Source of the DNA: Acidobacteriota bacterium
GTDB lineage: Bacteria; Acidobacteriota; Terriglobia; Acidiferrales; UBA7541
DNA length: 53,092 nt
NCBI GenBank assembly: GCA_003224525.1
Contig: QHZB01000196.1
Span: 1 to 53,092 of the forward strand
Direction: 5' to 3'
Below the pieces are notes generated by a model. It ran no database searches. It was not told the origin of the DNA and worked only from the letters and a program-made list of their open reading frames with translations. A program made the translations under genes and the position numbers. Positions 35,841 to 43,793 of the stretch are shown here, in pieces. Positions within the stretch are counted from its first letter, which is position 1. Each line of letters begins with the position of its first letter.

Positions 35841-37210
35841 GTGACCCGTCACGTCCCAGCACTGGTGGTCGGCGGTGGCATCTCCGGCCTGGTCTGCGCC
35901 TACACGCTGCGTAAAGCTCGGATTGACGCACACCTGGTCGAGGCCTGTCCCCGTCCCGGCGGTGTCATCAGCTCCGTAGCGCGCGACGGTTTCCTCCTGG
36001 AACGCGGCCCCCAGAGCTTTAGCGGCACCATCCAGCTCCGCCACCTATGCGCGGATCTCGGCATCTCTGACCAAGTCGTTCAAGCCCCTTCACGTGCTCC
36101 GCGATATGTACTGATCGACGGCGAACTCCTTCCCGTGCCCCTCAGTCCGCCCGCGTTTTTTATGAGTTCGCTCATCGATGGCTCGACCAAATGGGCCTCT
36201 TCCGCGACATCCTCGGGAAAAGTATTCCTCCCGATGCTGACGAATCCGTCGCTGCCTTCATCCGCAGAAAATTTTCGACACAGCTGCTCGATCGCGTGGT
36301 GGGCCCTTTCGTTTCTGGGATTTATGCGGGAGATCCTGAGCGGCTCAGCGTTCGAAGCGCGTTCCCACAACTCTACGAAGCCGAAAAGGCTGCAGGCAGC
36401 ATCATTCGCGGCATGATTCGCCTGGCGAAATCCAAGAAAGGCCCTCGGGAGCGTCCCACCCTGCAATCCTTTCGCGAAGGCAGCGAAACGCTTGTGCGCG
36501 CGCTGGCGAATAAACTCGGCACTGCGCTGCTTACCCAAACAAGCGTTACAGGAATCTCTTGCCGAAAGGACGGTCTGTTCGATGTTCGCCTGGAAGGCCA
36601 TGGCGGCGACGAATCTGTTTCCACTGGATCTTTAATCCTAGCTACGCCCACTGACGTCACTGGGAGACTGCTCTCCCGACTCGATTCGTCATTCGAATCA
36701 CTGCTGACTTCCATCGACTACGCTCCCGTCGCCGTCGTCTCTTTAGGTTATCGCAAAAAAGATGTCGGGCACTCTCTCGATGGCTTCGGCTTCCTTGTGC
36801 CTCGCTCGGCCCGGCTCCGCGTCCTCGGCGCAGTCTGGAACTCGTCGCTTTTCCCCGGCCGGGCGCCGGCAGGTAATGCGCTTCTAACAAGCTTTGTGGG
36901 AGGCGCAACCGATCCAGCAGCAGCGATGTTGGAGCCGCAAGAACTCGTTAGCCTGGTCCACAGTGAGATCTCGTCTCTGCTCTCCATTGCCGGCGAGCCC
37001 GTCTTTTCAAATGTTACAATCTGGCCGCGCGCCCTGCCGCAGTACAATCTCGGTCATGCCGGCTGCCTTGCCCGAATCGAGCAGCTTCGCGCGCAATTCC
37101 CCGGCCTCTGGCTCGCCGGCAATTATCTGCGAGGACCCGCCATCGGCTCGTGTATCGACCAGGCCTTGGCCGTTGCCGAAGAAGTGCGCGAGCGCCGCCG
37201 CAATAGATGA
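35841..37210 (+). pseudogene. Protoporphyrinogen oxidase, interrupted by a frameshift
   Basis: FAD-dependent oxidation of protoporphyrinogen IX (HemY/HemG-type). The first frame (GTG 35841) encodes the FAD-binding start VVGGGISGLVCAYTLRKARI and continues to SSLIDGSTKW near 36194. From 36194 homology continues in another frame (GLFRDILGKSIPPDADESVA, GPFVSGIYAGDPERLSVRSA, and LAGNYLRGPAIGSC close to the stop at 37210). Joined, the two parts make a full protein of about 456 aa. The switch lies at TGGGCC; one missing G would explain it. No slippery heptamer for programmed frameshifting is seen. The gene could be broken, or the base could be an assembly error; an error seems likely as both halves look well conserved. 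Follows hemN by 24 bases. Confidence 0.88.
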
Positions 37211-37331
37211 TAGCCCACTCGTAGGGGCCCAGCATGCTGCGTCCCTGCTCGGCAACCAACACCGATGTGGGATCAGTTCCCCCCCCTCCACTCCATTGCC
37301 GAACTCATGGTGCGCATTAGGCGCCAAATCT

Positions 37332-37865
37332 CTATTTCCCCCTTCTCGAGTCCGTGCCGTACCTCAGCGCCAAGCGCGTCTTCCGTCGGTCCGCTGCTTC
37401 CCGGTATCGCCGGCGCTCTCCGGCTGTTTTCAGGATCAGTGGCGGCACGGGCTTGGGCATTTTGGTATGTTCGTCAACCGCCACAAACGTCACATACGCC
37501 GTCGTCGTATGCTTCCGCTCTCCGGTCATCGCATTCTCTGAATAAACCTCGACGCCCACCTCCATCGAGGTGCGAAACACTCGGTTCACTTGCGATTTCA
37601 AGTTCACAATTTCGCCAAGATTCACGGCATTACGGAAATCGATGTAATCCACCGACGCCGTGACCACGTAGCTGTTCGAATGCCGGTGCGCGGCCAGTGC
37701 CCCAGCCATATCAACAAGGTGCATCACCTGTCCGCCAAGAAGTTTTCCCAATGGATTCGTCTGCGCCGGCAATACGATTTCCGTCATCTCTGACCGTGAC
37801 GCGCTCACCGGCTTCCCTCGCAGTTCCGCCTCCGGCCCTTGCCTACTTCCATTTTTCCGCTTCAT
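37332..37865 (-). CDS. Acyl-CoA thioesterase, hotdog fold
   Basis: 177 aa. Hotdog-fold acyl-CoA hydrolase of the YciA/BACH type: NPLGKLLGGQVMHLVDMAGA with the acidic active-site residue, ASVDYIDFRNAVNLGEIVNL, and SMEVGVEVYSENAMTGERKH. The C-terminal tail is basic. ATG 37865 is chosen; the frame is open further up (to 37934), but that would overlap the promoter region of the divergent TPR gene and adds no conserved sequence. It hydrolyses fatty acyl-CoA; chain preference unknown. Confidence 0.9.
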   Translation of the reverse strand: MKRKNGSRQGPEAELRGKPVSASRSEMTEIVLPAQTNPLGKLLGGQVMHLVDMAGALAAHRHSNSYVVTASVDYIDFRNAVNLGEIVNLKSQVNRVFRTSMEVGVEVYSENAMTGERKHTTTAYVTFVAVDEHTKMPKPVPPLILKTAGERRRYREAADRRKTRLALRYGTDSRRGK

Positions 37866-37932
37866 TCGAACCCCTTGCCCCTGCGCGTAGTTGGATGCCG
37901 CCGGCGCCACCCGTATAATACGAGACGCCACC

Positions 37933-38256
37933 ATGACAGAACAAAAGAAAACCCGCCGTCAGATGCTCGAAGAGTTCGTAGCCAAAAAGCCCGATGACGC
38001 TTTCTCCCGCTACGGCCTCGCCATGGAGTGCATGAACAGTGGCGACCCCGCCGCCGCGGACACCCATTTTCGAACTCTCCTCGAACGCAATGCCGATTAC
38101 ATCCCCGCTTATCTGATGTACGGCCAACTGCTCGCCCGCGAATCCCGCACCAGCGAAGCCAAGCAGGTCCTTTCAAATGGAATCACCGCCGCCGCGAAAA
38201 CAGGCGATCAACACGCCAGCTCCGAAATGGAAGCCCTCCTCAACGAACTGGCCTGA
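37933..38256 (+). CDS. Small TPR-like protein
   Basis: 107 aa made of helices with TPR spacing: FVAKKPDDAFSRYGLAMECM, AADTHFRTLLERNADYIPAY, LMYGQLLARESRTSEAKQVL. No signal peptide. ATG 37933 follows CGAGACGCCACC; the frame is open to 37891 but the upstream codons are not conserved-looking. It probably mediates protein contacts; the partner is unknown. It diverges from the thioesterase gene. Confidence 0.85.
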   Translation: MTEQKKTRRQMLEEFVAKKPDDAFSRYGLAMECMNSGDPAAADTHFRTLLERNADYIPAYLMYGQLLARESRTSEAKQVLSNGITAAAKTGDQHASSEMEALLNELA

Positions 38257-38383
38257 GTGTCCTCCCGGTTCAAGACTAAGACTGGCACAGGGATTCGCAG
38301 CACTCCGCCATCCGCGGGACTCGGACTGACACCAGTCACCCACCACGGGTCCCTACCTCTGGTATCATCTCTACTTGGGACCC

Positions 38384-39004
38384 ATGCGGCCTGAACTTAT
38401 TCCTCTGTTTCCGCTGAACGTCGTCCTTTTGCCCGGCGCGGACCTTCCCCTGCACATTTTCGAGCCGCGCTACCGCGAAATGGTGAAAAACTGTCTGGAC
38501 GAAAAGTTGGAATTCGGCATGCTTCTTTCTCTTCCAAAGGGTGTCGCGCGCGTCGGCTGCACCGCCGAAATTCTAGACGTCGTAAAACGCTACGAAGATG
38601 GCCGCATGGACATTCTCACTGCCGGCCGCGCTCCCTTTCGTGTGGTGGAAGTCGTCACCGAAGACCCGCTCCTCGAAGGCCACGTCGATTACCTGGAGGA
38701 CCGGGAAACTCCCGCCAATCCGCGCGTCCAGCGCGAACTCGTCGAACTCTTCGAAGCCTGCCACACCCTGATCTTCGACGACTATCCGAAGAATCTCCAA
38801 GGCGCCTCACCTGAGGAACTCTCTTATCTCGTTGCCGCCACGCTGCCGATGGACCTATTGTGGAAGCAGCAAATCCTGGAGCTTCGGTCGGAGGCGGACC
38901 GCCAGGAGCGCCTGGTAGCGTACCTCCGCGAGTGGGCCCCGCATCTACAGAAGTCAGGGGCCATGCGCCAACGTGCTGGTGGTAATGGACATGGCCTGAA
39001 TTAG
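38384..39004 (+). CDS. LON substrate-binding domain protein
   Basis: 206 aa consisting only of the N-terminal domain of Lon proteases: ELIPLFPLNVVLLPGADLPL, HIFEPRYREMVKNCL, RMDILTAGRAPFRVVEV. No ATPase or peptidase part follows. Such stand-alone LON-domain proteins are widespread; they may deliver or hold substrates. ATG 38384 is used, with a TTG at 38375 as the alternative. 47 bases ahead of the ATPase gene. Confidence 0.92.
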   Translation: MRPELIPLFPLNVVLLPGADLPLHIFEPRYREMVKNCLDEKLEFGMLLSLPKGVARVGCTAEILDVVKRYEDGRMDILTAGRAPFRVVEVVTEDPLLEGHVDYLEDRETPANPRVQRELVELFEACHTLIFDDYPKNLQGASPEELSYLVAATLPMDLLWKQQILELRSEADRQERLVAYLREWAPHLQKSGAMRQRAGGNGHGLN

Positions 39005-39051
39005 TTTGGTGCGGTCCCCGGCCCAGGCGGGGACTGCGGAACGGGACCGAA

Positions 39052-40566
39052 ATGACGTCAAGCACATCGATGCAATCTTCAGCACATTCCAGACCGCGCA
39101 CGCTGGGCGAGCTAAGGGGCATTCCCGATTTTGATCCCCGCGGCGCATCCCGCTCCGTCAAAGATGAAATCCGCTGCAATCTGCTTCGTGCCATCGAAAA
39201 GGGCGAAACGCTTTTCCCCGGCGTCCACGGCTACGAAGACACCGTCGTCCCGCAAATCGTCAACGCCCTGCTTTCCCGCCACAATTTCATTCTTCTCGGC
39301 CTGCGCGGCCAGGCCAAGAGCCGCATCCTGCGTGGTTTGACCAACCTATTGGATCAGGAGATGCCCGTCGTCGCTGGCTGCGAAATCAACGACGATCCCT
39401 TGAAACCCATCTGCCGCGCTTGCCGCGAAAAAATCGCCACCGATGGCGACAACACTCCCGTCTCCTGGATGCCCCGCGAGAATCGCTTCGTCGAAAAACT
39501 CGCCACCCCCGACGTCACCATGGCCGACATCATCGGCGACGTCGATCCCATTCGCGCCGCTCGCGGCGGACGCGACCTCTCCGACGAACTCACCATCCAC
39601 TACGGCCTTCTCCCCCGCGCCAATCGCGGCATCTTTGCCATCAATGAGCTCCCCGACCTCGCCGGAAAAATTCAGGTTGGCCTCTTCAACATCATGCAGG
39701 AAGGCGACATTCAGATTAAGGGCTATCCCCTGCGCCTCCCGCTCGATGTTCTCCTCGTTTTCACCGCCAATCCCGAGGATTACACCGCGCGCGGAAAAAT
39801 CATCACTCCGCTGAAAGACCGCATCGGCGCCGAGATTCGCACCCATTATCCCGCCAGCCTCGAAGAAGGAATGACCATCACGGCGCAGGAAGCCTGGGTG
39901 GGCCGCGATTCCGGCAAGAAGATCGACGTCCCGCACTATCTACGCCAGGTCGTGGAAGAAATTGCCTTTCAAGCTCGTGAAGACAAGCGCGTCGACCGCC
40001 GCTCCGGCGTCAGCCAGCGTCTGCCCATCACTACGCTCGAAAGCCTCGTCAGCAGCGCCGAGCAGCGCGCCGCTCGCAACGGCGAAAAGTCAGTCGTCGC
40101 CCGCGTCGCCGATGTCTACGCCGCCCTCCCCGCCATTACTGGAAAAATGGAGCTTGAATACGAAGGCGAACTCAAAGGCGCGGACACCGTCGCCCGCGAA
40201 CTAATTCGCACGGCCGTCGGCCGCGTCTTCAGCAAGCATTTCACCGATGTCAACTTCCAGCCCGTCATCCAATGGTTCGAGTTGGGCGGCGAATTAAAGC
40301 TTCCGGACCTGGCAACCACCAGCGAGCGCCATCAGCAGCTAGCGAAAATTCAAGGCCTGATGGAGCACATCGGTAAACTCGGCGTTCCCGATCGCCGGGA
40401 CGCTGGAGCCGCCGCGGCCGCCGCCGAAATGATTCTCGAAGGTTTGTGGGCCCATCGCCGCATCGGCCGGAGCGAAGAGCGCGGGTATTACGCCGAAAAG
40501 CCCAAACAACCAGATCAACGCGACCGCGAAACTCCCGGCCGCCCCCCGCGCCGCCAATTCAACTGA
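39052..40566 (+). CDS. MoxR/Mg-chelatase-subunit-I-like AAA+ ATPase
   Basis: 504 aa. The AAA+ core (about 60-290) has a Walker A-like LGLRGQAKSR, in which Ala replaces the last Gly of GxxGxGKS, and NRGIFAINELPDLAGKIQVG as Walker B/sensor region. An insert with CRACREK and WMPRENRFVEKLATPD lies between. It resembles the ChlI/BchI and MoxR groups, but no chlorophyll genes are near. The VWA-domain protein encoded 202 bases downstream is the expected partner: MoxR ATPases and VWA proteins act together as metal-insertion or protein-remodelling complexes. Substrate unknown. Confidence 0.9.
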   Translation: MTSSTSMQSSAHSRPRTLGELRGIPDFDPRGASRSVKDEIRCNLLRAIEKGETLFPGVHGYEDTVVPQIVNALLSRHNFILLGLRGQAKSRILRGLTNLLDQEMPVVAGCEINDDPLKPICRACREKIATDGDNTPVSWMPRENRFVEKLATPDVTMADIIGDVDPIRAARGGRDLSDELTIHYGLLPRANRGIFAINELPDLAGKIQVGLFNIMQEGDIQIKGYPLRLPLDVLLVFTANPEDYTARGKIITPLKDRIGAEIRTHYPASLEEGMTITAQEAWVGRDSGKKIDVPHYLRQVVEEIAFQAREDKRVDRRSGVSQRLPITTLESLVSSAEQRAARNGEKSVVARVADVYAALPAITGKMELEYEGELKGADTVARELIRTAVGRVFSKHFTDVNFQPVIQWFELGGELKLPDLATTSERHQQLAKIQGLMEHIGKLGVPDRRDAGAAAAAAEMILEGLWAHRRIGRSEERGYYAEKPKQPDQRDRETPGRPPRRQFN

Positions 40567-40723
40567 TGCCCACAACCGTCCATCGCGCCGAAGTCTTTGC
40601 ACGGGCACTGCGCCGGTGCGCCCCTGCTTGCCACCATCTCTGCGTCTATGCGACCCCGTGCGCACCACGCGCAAGACTGCGCTCCTCCACGAGTCACCAG
40701 TCGCGAGTCAGCAGTCACTTCGC

Positions 40724-40751
40724 TTTCAACTTTCAACTTTCAACTTTCAAC
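40724..40751. repeat. Four tandem copies of TTTCAAC
   Basis: Perfect 7-base tandem repeat, four copies, ending 17 bases before the VWA gene start. Just upstream, 40692-40718 contains a second imperfect repeat of AGTCNNC-type units. Confidence 0.9.
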
Positions 40752-40768
40752 TTCTTAAGGCCCTGCCC

Positions 40769-42046
40769 ATGAAATTCGTCCGCTACGGCAAATACGTCGG
40801 CGAACCCGCCGACGCCATCGACCTGGAAGAACTCATCAAGCGCCTCGGCGATTTCTTTCTCCAAAGCGGCTTCGAATCGCAATACTACGGCGTCTCTCAA
40901 AAGGACCCTGATCGCTCCATGGAAGCCCTGCGCGAAGCCATCCTTCGCGCCCTGCAAGAAGGCGACCTGCTTCCCGAAGACGCCATGAGCGACGAACTCC
41001 GCAAAATGCTTCGCGATCCCGGCGCCTTGAACAGCCAGGCCGTCAACGATCTCCTCGATAAGCTCACCGAACGCCTCGCCAACGAAGGCTTCATCAATCC
41101 CCAACAGCCTCCGCAAGTCACGCCGCCGCCCCAAACTTCCGCCCGCGGCCAACTCGGCCAGCCACAAGACCGCCAGACCGAAGCCCGCTTCGAAATCACG
41201 GACAAGACCATCGATTTCCTTGGATTCAAGACCCTGCAAGATCTGCTCGGCTCTCTCGGCCGCAGCAGCTTCGGCCGCCACGACACCCGCGACCTCTCCA
41301 CCGGCGTCGAATCCGGCGGCGCCTCACGCCACTACGAATTCGGCGACACCCTCAACATGGACATCAGCGAAACGCTTTTCAACGCCGTCCGCCGCGAAGG
41401 CGCCAAGGTCCCCATCGAGATGACTTACTCCGATCTCATGGTCCACCAATGCGAATACCAAAGCTCCTGCGCTACCGTGGTCCTTCTCGATTGCAGCCAC
41501 AGCATGATTCTCTACGGCGAAGATCGCTTCACGCCCGCCAAGCGTGTGGCCATGGCACTCTCGCATCTCATTCGCACGCAATATCCCGGCGATACGCTGA
41601 GCCTCGTCCTCTTCCATGACTCCGCAGAAGAAGTCCCCCTCAGCGAACTGGCCCGCGTCCAGGTCGGCCCGTATTACACCAACACCCGCGAAGGCCTTCG
41701 TCTGGCCCAGCGCATCCTCCTCCGCCAGAAAAAAGACATGCGCCAAATCGTCATGATCACCGACGGCAAACCCTCCGCCCTTACCCTCGAAGACGGCCGC
41801 ATCTACAAAAACGCTTTCGGTCTCGATCCTTTCGTGGTCGGCCAAACCCTCGAAGAAATCAACAAGTGCAAGCGCGCCGGCATCATGATCAACACCTTTA
41901 TGCTGGCCAGCGACTATTCCCTCGTCCACTTCGTCCAAAAGATCACCGAAATGTGCCGCGGCAAAGCCTACTTCACCACTCCCTACACCCTCGGCCAATA
42001 TCTCCTCATGGACTACATGTCCCGCAAAACCAAACAAATCCACTGA
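40769..42046 (+). CDS. VWA-domain protein, partner of the upstream ATPase
   Basis: 425 aa. The N-terminal half is helical and Gln/Pro-rich around 105-135. The von Willebrand factor A domain (about 230-420) has the metal-ion site [18 protein letters not shown] (D241-x-S-x-S), [12 protein letters not shown] and [11 protein letters not shown]. Its place after the MoxR-like ATPase is the classic MoxR-VWA pairing. ATG 40769 is preceded by AAGG. No signal peptide, so it is cytoplasmic. Confidence 0.92.
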   Translation: MKFVRYGKYVGEPADAIDLEELIKRLGDFFLQSGFESQYYGVSQKDPDRSMEALREAILRALQEGDLLPEDAMSDELRKMLRDPGALNSQAVNDLLDKLTERLANEGFINPQQPPQVTPPPQTSARGQLGQPQDRQTEARFEITDKTIDFLGFKTLQDLLGSLGRSSFGRHDTRDLSTGVESGGASRHYEFGDTLNMDISETLFNAVRREGAKVPIEMTYSDLMVHQCEYQSSCATVVLLDCSHSMILYGEDRFTPAKRVAMALSHLIRTQYPGDTLSLVLFHDSAEEVPLSELARVQVGPYYTNTREGLRLAQRILLRQKKDMRQIVMITDGKPSALTLEDGRIYKNAFGLDPFVVGQTLEEINKCKRAGIMINTFMLASDYSLVHFVQKITEMCRGKAYFTTPYTLGQYLLMDYMSRKTKQIH

Positions 42047-42088
42047 TCTCTCTCCGCTTGCCCATCCGGTCATTTCTCTCTTCGATTT

Positions 42089-42124
42089 CTCCGTGAACTC
42101 TGTGTTCTCGGTGTCCTCTTGTGT
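42089..42124. repeat. Four degenerate 9-base units CTCNGTGNN
   Basis: CTCCGTGAA, CTCTGTGTT, CTCGGTGTC and CTCTTGTGT follow one another without gaps in the 189-base space between the VWA gene and the rhomboid gene. CTTTCAACTCTTACCTCTCAA-like pyrimidine repeats follow up to about 42180. Confidence 0.75.
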
Positions 42125-42235
42125 TAGGTCCTTTTCTTGAATTTAACTCTTATCTTTCAACTCTTACCTCTCAACTCTCGGCTTCCCTCCCCTGCCTTTT
42201 TCCGTTCGTAAAAAACCTGTTACCATTTCCCTCTC

Positions 42236-43501
42236 ATGTCCCTCCAGCGCTGTGCCACCTGCGGCAAGGAATTCGAACGCGACTTCGGCGATTCGTCCTC
42301 TTCCCTCCATTGCCCCCCCTGCGTCCAGCAACTCGCGCAATCCACTCGCGCCTCGCTGCCCCTGCCGGCGGACACACTTTTGCCCGCTTCATTCCCTGTG
42401 ACCGTCGCTCTCATCGCTGCGAGCGTTTTGGTGTTCGTCATCATGGTCCTCCGCGGAGTCTCCGCCTTCAGTCCCACTCCGCAGCAAGCCATCTCTTTCG
42501 GCGCAGATTTTGGCCCGCTCACGCTCAACGGCCAGTGGTGGCGCCTCCTCACCAGCATGTTCGTCCACTTCGGCCTGATTCACCTCGGTCTCAATATGTG
42601 GTGCCTCTGGAATCTTGGCCGCGCGGCCGAGCGCCTCCTCGGCCGCTTCTCCTATCTTCTCGCCTACCTCGTCAGCGGCATCTTCGGCAGCATCGCCAGC
42701 GTTTATTGGCATCCTCTCGCCGCCGGAGCCGGCGCGTCGGGGGCCATCTTCGGCCTCGCCGGTGTGCTGGTTTCTTTCGTCTATTTGAAAAAGACCCCCG
42801 CTCACCTCCAAACCAACACCAAAATGCTCGGCAGCCTCGGTACCTTTATCGCTTACAATTTGGTATTCGGAGCGGCCATCCCCGGCATAAGCAACGCCGC
42901 CCACATCGGAGGCCTTGTCATGGGACTCGCCGTCGGCGCGCTCCTCCCCTCCGCATCGGCATCCGAATCCTCGCGCCGCACCCGCCTCTCCCTCGTCGTC
43001 GCTCTCTCCGCGATGGTGCTGTTCGCCTCCGCTGTTGCCACCAAACGGCTCCGCGCCGGTGTCAGCGAGCTCGCCTCCATCCAACAACTCCTCGCCAAAG
43101 GAAACAACGATGAAGCCCTCTCCAGATTGCAGCAACTAACCACACGTGAGCCAAATCTGGCTCCAGCGCAGGCTATGCTCGCCTCTCTATATTTTGGAAA
43201 AAGCCGGTATCCCGAAGCCGTCGCCGCTTTGCAAAAAGCCTACGACGCCGATCCGGGCAACATCGCTTATCTGCAGAAACTCAGCCGCGCCTATCTCACC
43301 CTTGGGCAGTTCGATCAAGCAGTCGCCTTCTACCAAAAACCGGCCACCCAAAATCCGCGCGATTCTCGCGCCCATCTCGGTCTCGGCGCTGCGTACATGG
43401 GAAAAAGGCAATACGACTCCGCCATTTCGGAATTCCCTCAGGCTGTTACTCTCGACCCCAAAACGGTAGCGCCGCAACATGTCCTCGCAATCTCGGAGTG
43501 A
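42236..43501 (+). CDS. Rhomboid-family intramembrane protease with zinc ribbon and TPRs
   Basis: 421 aa. N-terminal zinc ribbon with C6, C9, C26 and C29 (RCATCGKEF and LHCPPCVQQ). Six or so membrane segments follow (about 55-265). The rhomboid catalytic pair is visible: Ser168 in AGASGAIFGLAG and His223 in NAAHIGGLVMGLA. After the membrane part comes a C-terminal TPR region (about 275-421: GNNDEALSRLQQL, YPEAVAALQKAYDADPGNIA, YDSAISEFPQAVTLDP). The enzyme cleaves membrane proteins within the bilayer; the added modules suggest it recruits or presents specific partners. Substrate unknown. Confidence 0.92.
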   Translation: MSLQRCATCGKEFERDFGDSSSSLHCPPCVQQLAQSTRASLPLPADTLLPASFPVTVALIAASVLVFVIMVLRGVSAFSPTPQQAISFGADFGPLTLNGQWWRLLTSMFVHFGLIHLGLNMWCLWNLGRAAERLLGRFSYLLAYLVSGIFGSIASVYWHPLAAGAGASGAIFGLAGVLVSFVYLKKTPAHLQTNTKMLGSLGTFIAYNLVFGAAIPGISNAAHIGGLVMGLAVGALLPSASASESSRRTRLSLVVALSAMVLFASAVATKRLRAGVSELASIQQLLAKGNNDEALSRLQQLTTREPNLAPAQAMLASLYFGKSRYPEAVAALQKAYDADPGNIAYLQKLSRAYLTLGQFDQAVAFYQKPATQNPRDSRAHLGLGAAYMGKRQYDSAISEFPQAVTLDPKTVAPQHVLAISE

Positions 43502-43793
43502 TCGGCCCTGAGGTCCGCCAGCGTATTTCCATTTACGTACTTTATTCCAAAAATATAATGCTCATGTAGACACATTAAAGCTATTGAATATTGCCTCGAT
43601 GCAAAACTGCACAGTACTCTACGTACGGTTTGCGTGTGATTCATTATCATAAGCCGCGCCCAGACAATTCCGCATTCAACTACGTCCCTGAGGCACGCTC
43701 CGGTCCAGCTTGGGCCGGCCAGGGGAATGCCGAATGCCCGGCAATTGTTCGCAGCCTCGAAGGCGCAAAGTACTAAAGGAGCAATCAATCTTT

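Noticed and set aside
36186-36200. Programmed -1 frameshift in the protoporphyrinogen oxidase gene
   Set aside because: The sequence at the switch (ACCAAATGGGCC) is not a canonical X XXY YYZ heptamer and no pseudoknot-like stem is obvious downstream.
38265-38340. tRNA-like GGTTCAAG text between the TPR-like and LON genes
   Set aside because: No acceptor stem or anticodon arm can be paired around it.
41324-42073. Minus-strand reading frame of 249 codons
   Set aside because: Antisense to the VWA gene, whose metal-binding motif is clear.
43692-43707. GG-N10-GC element on the minus strand (TGGACCGGAGCGTGCC)
   Set aside because: It points into the end of the rhomboid gene, has no inverted repeat upstream and lacks TGGC. 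It shows that chance matches occur in GC-rich DNA.
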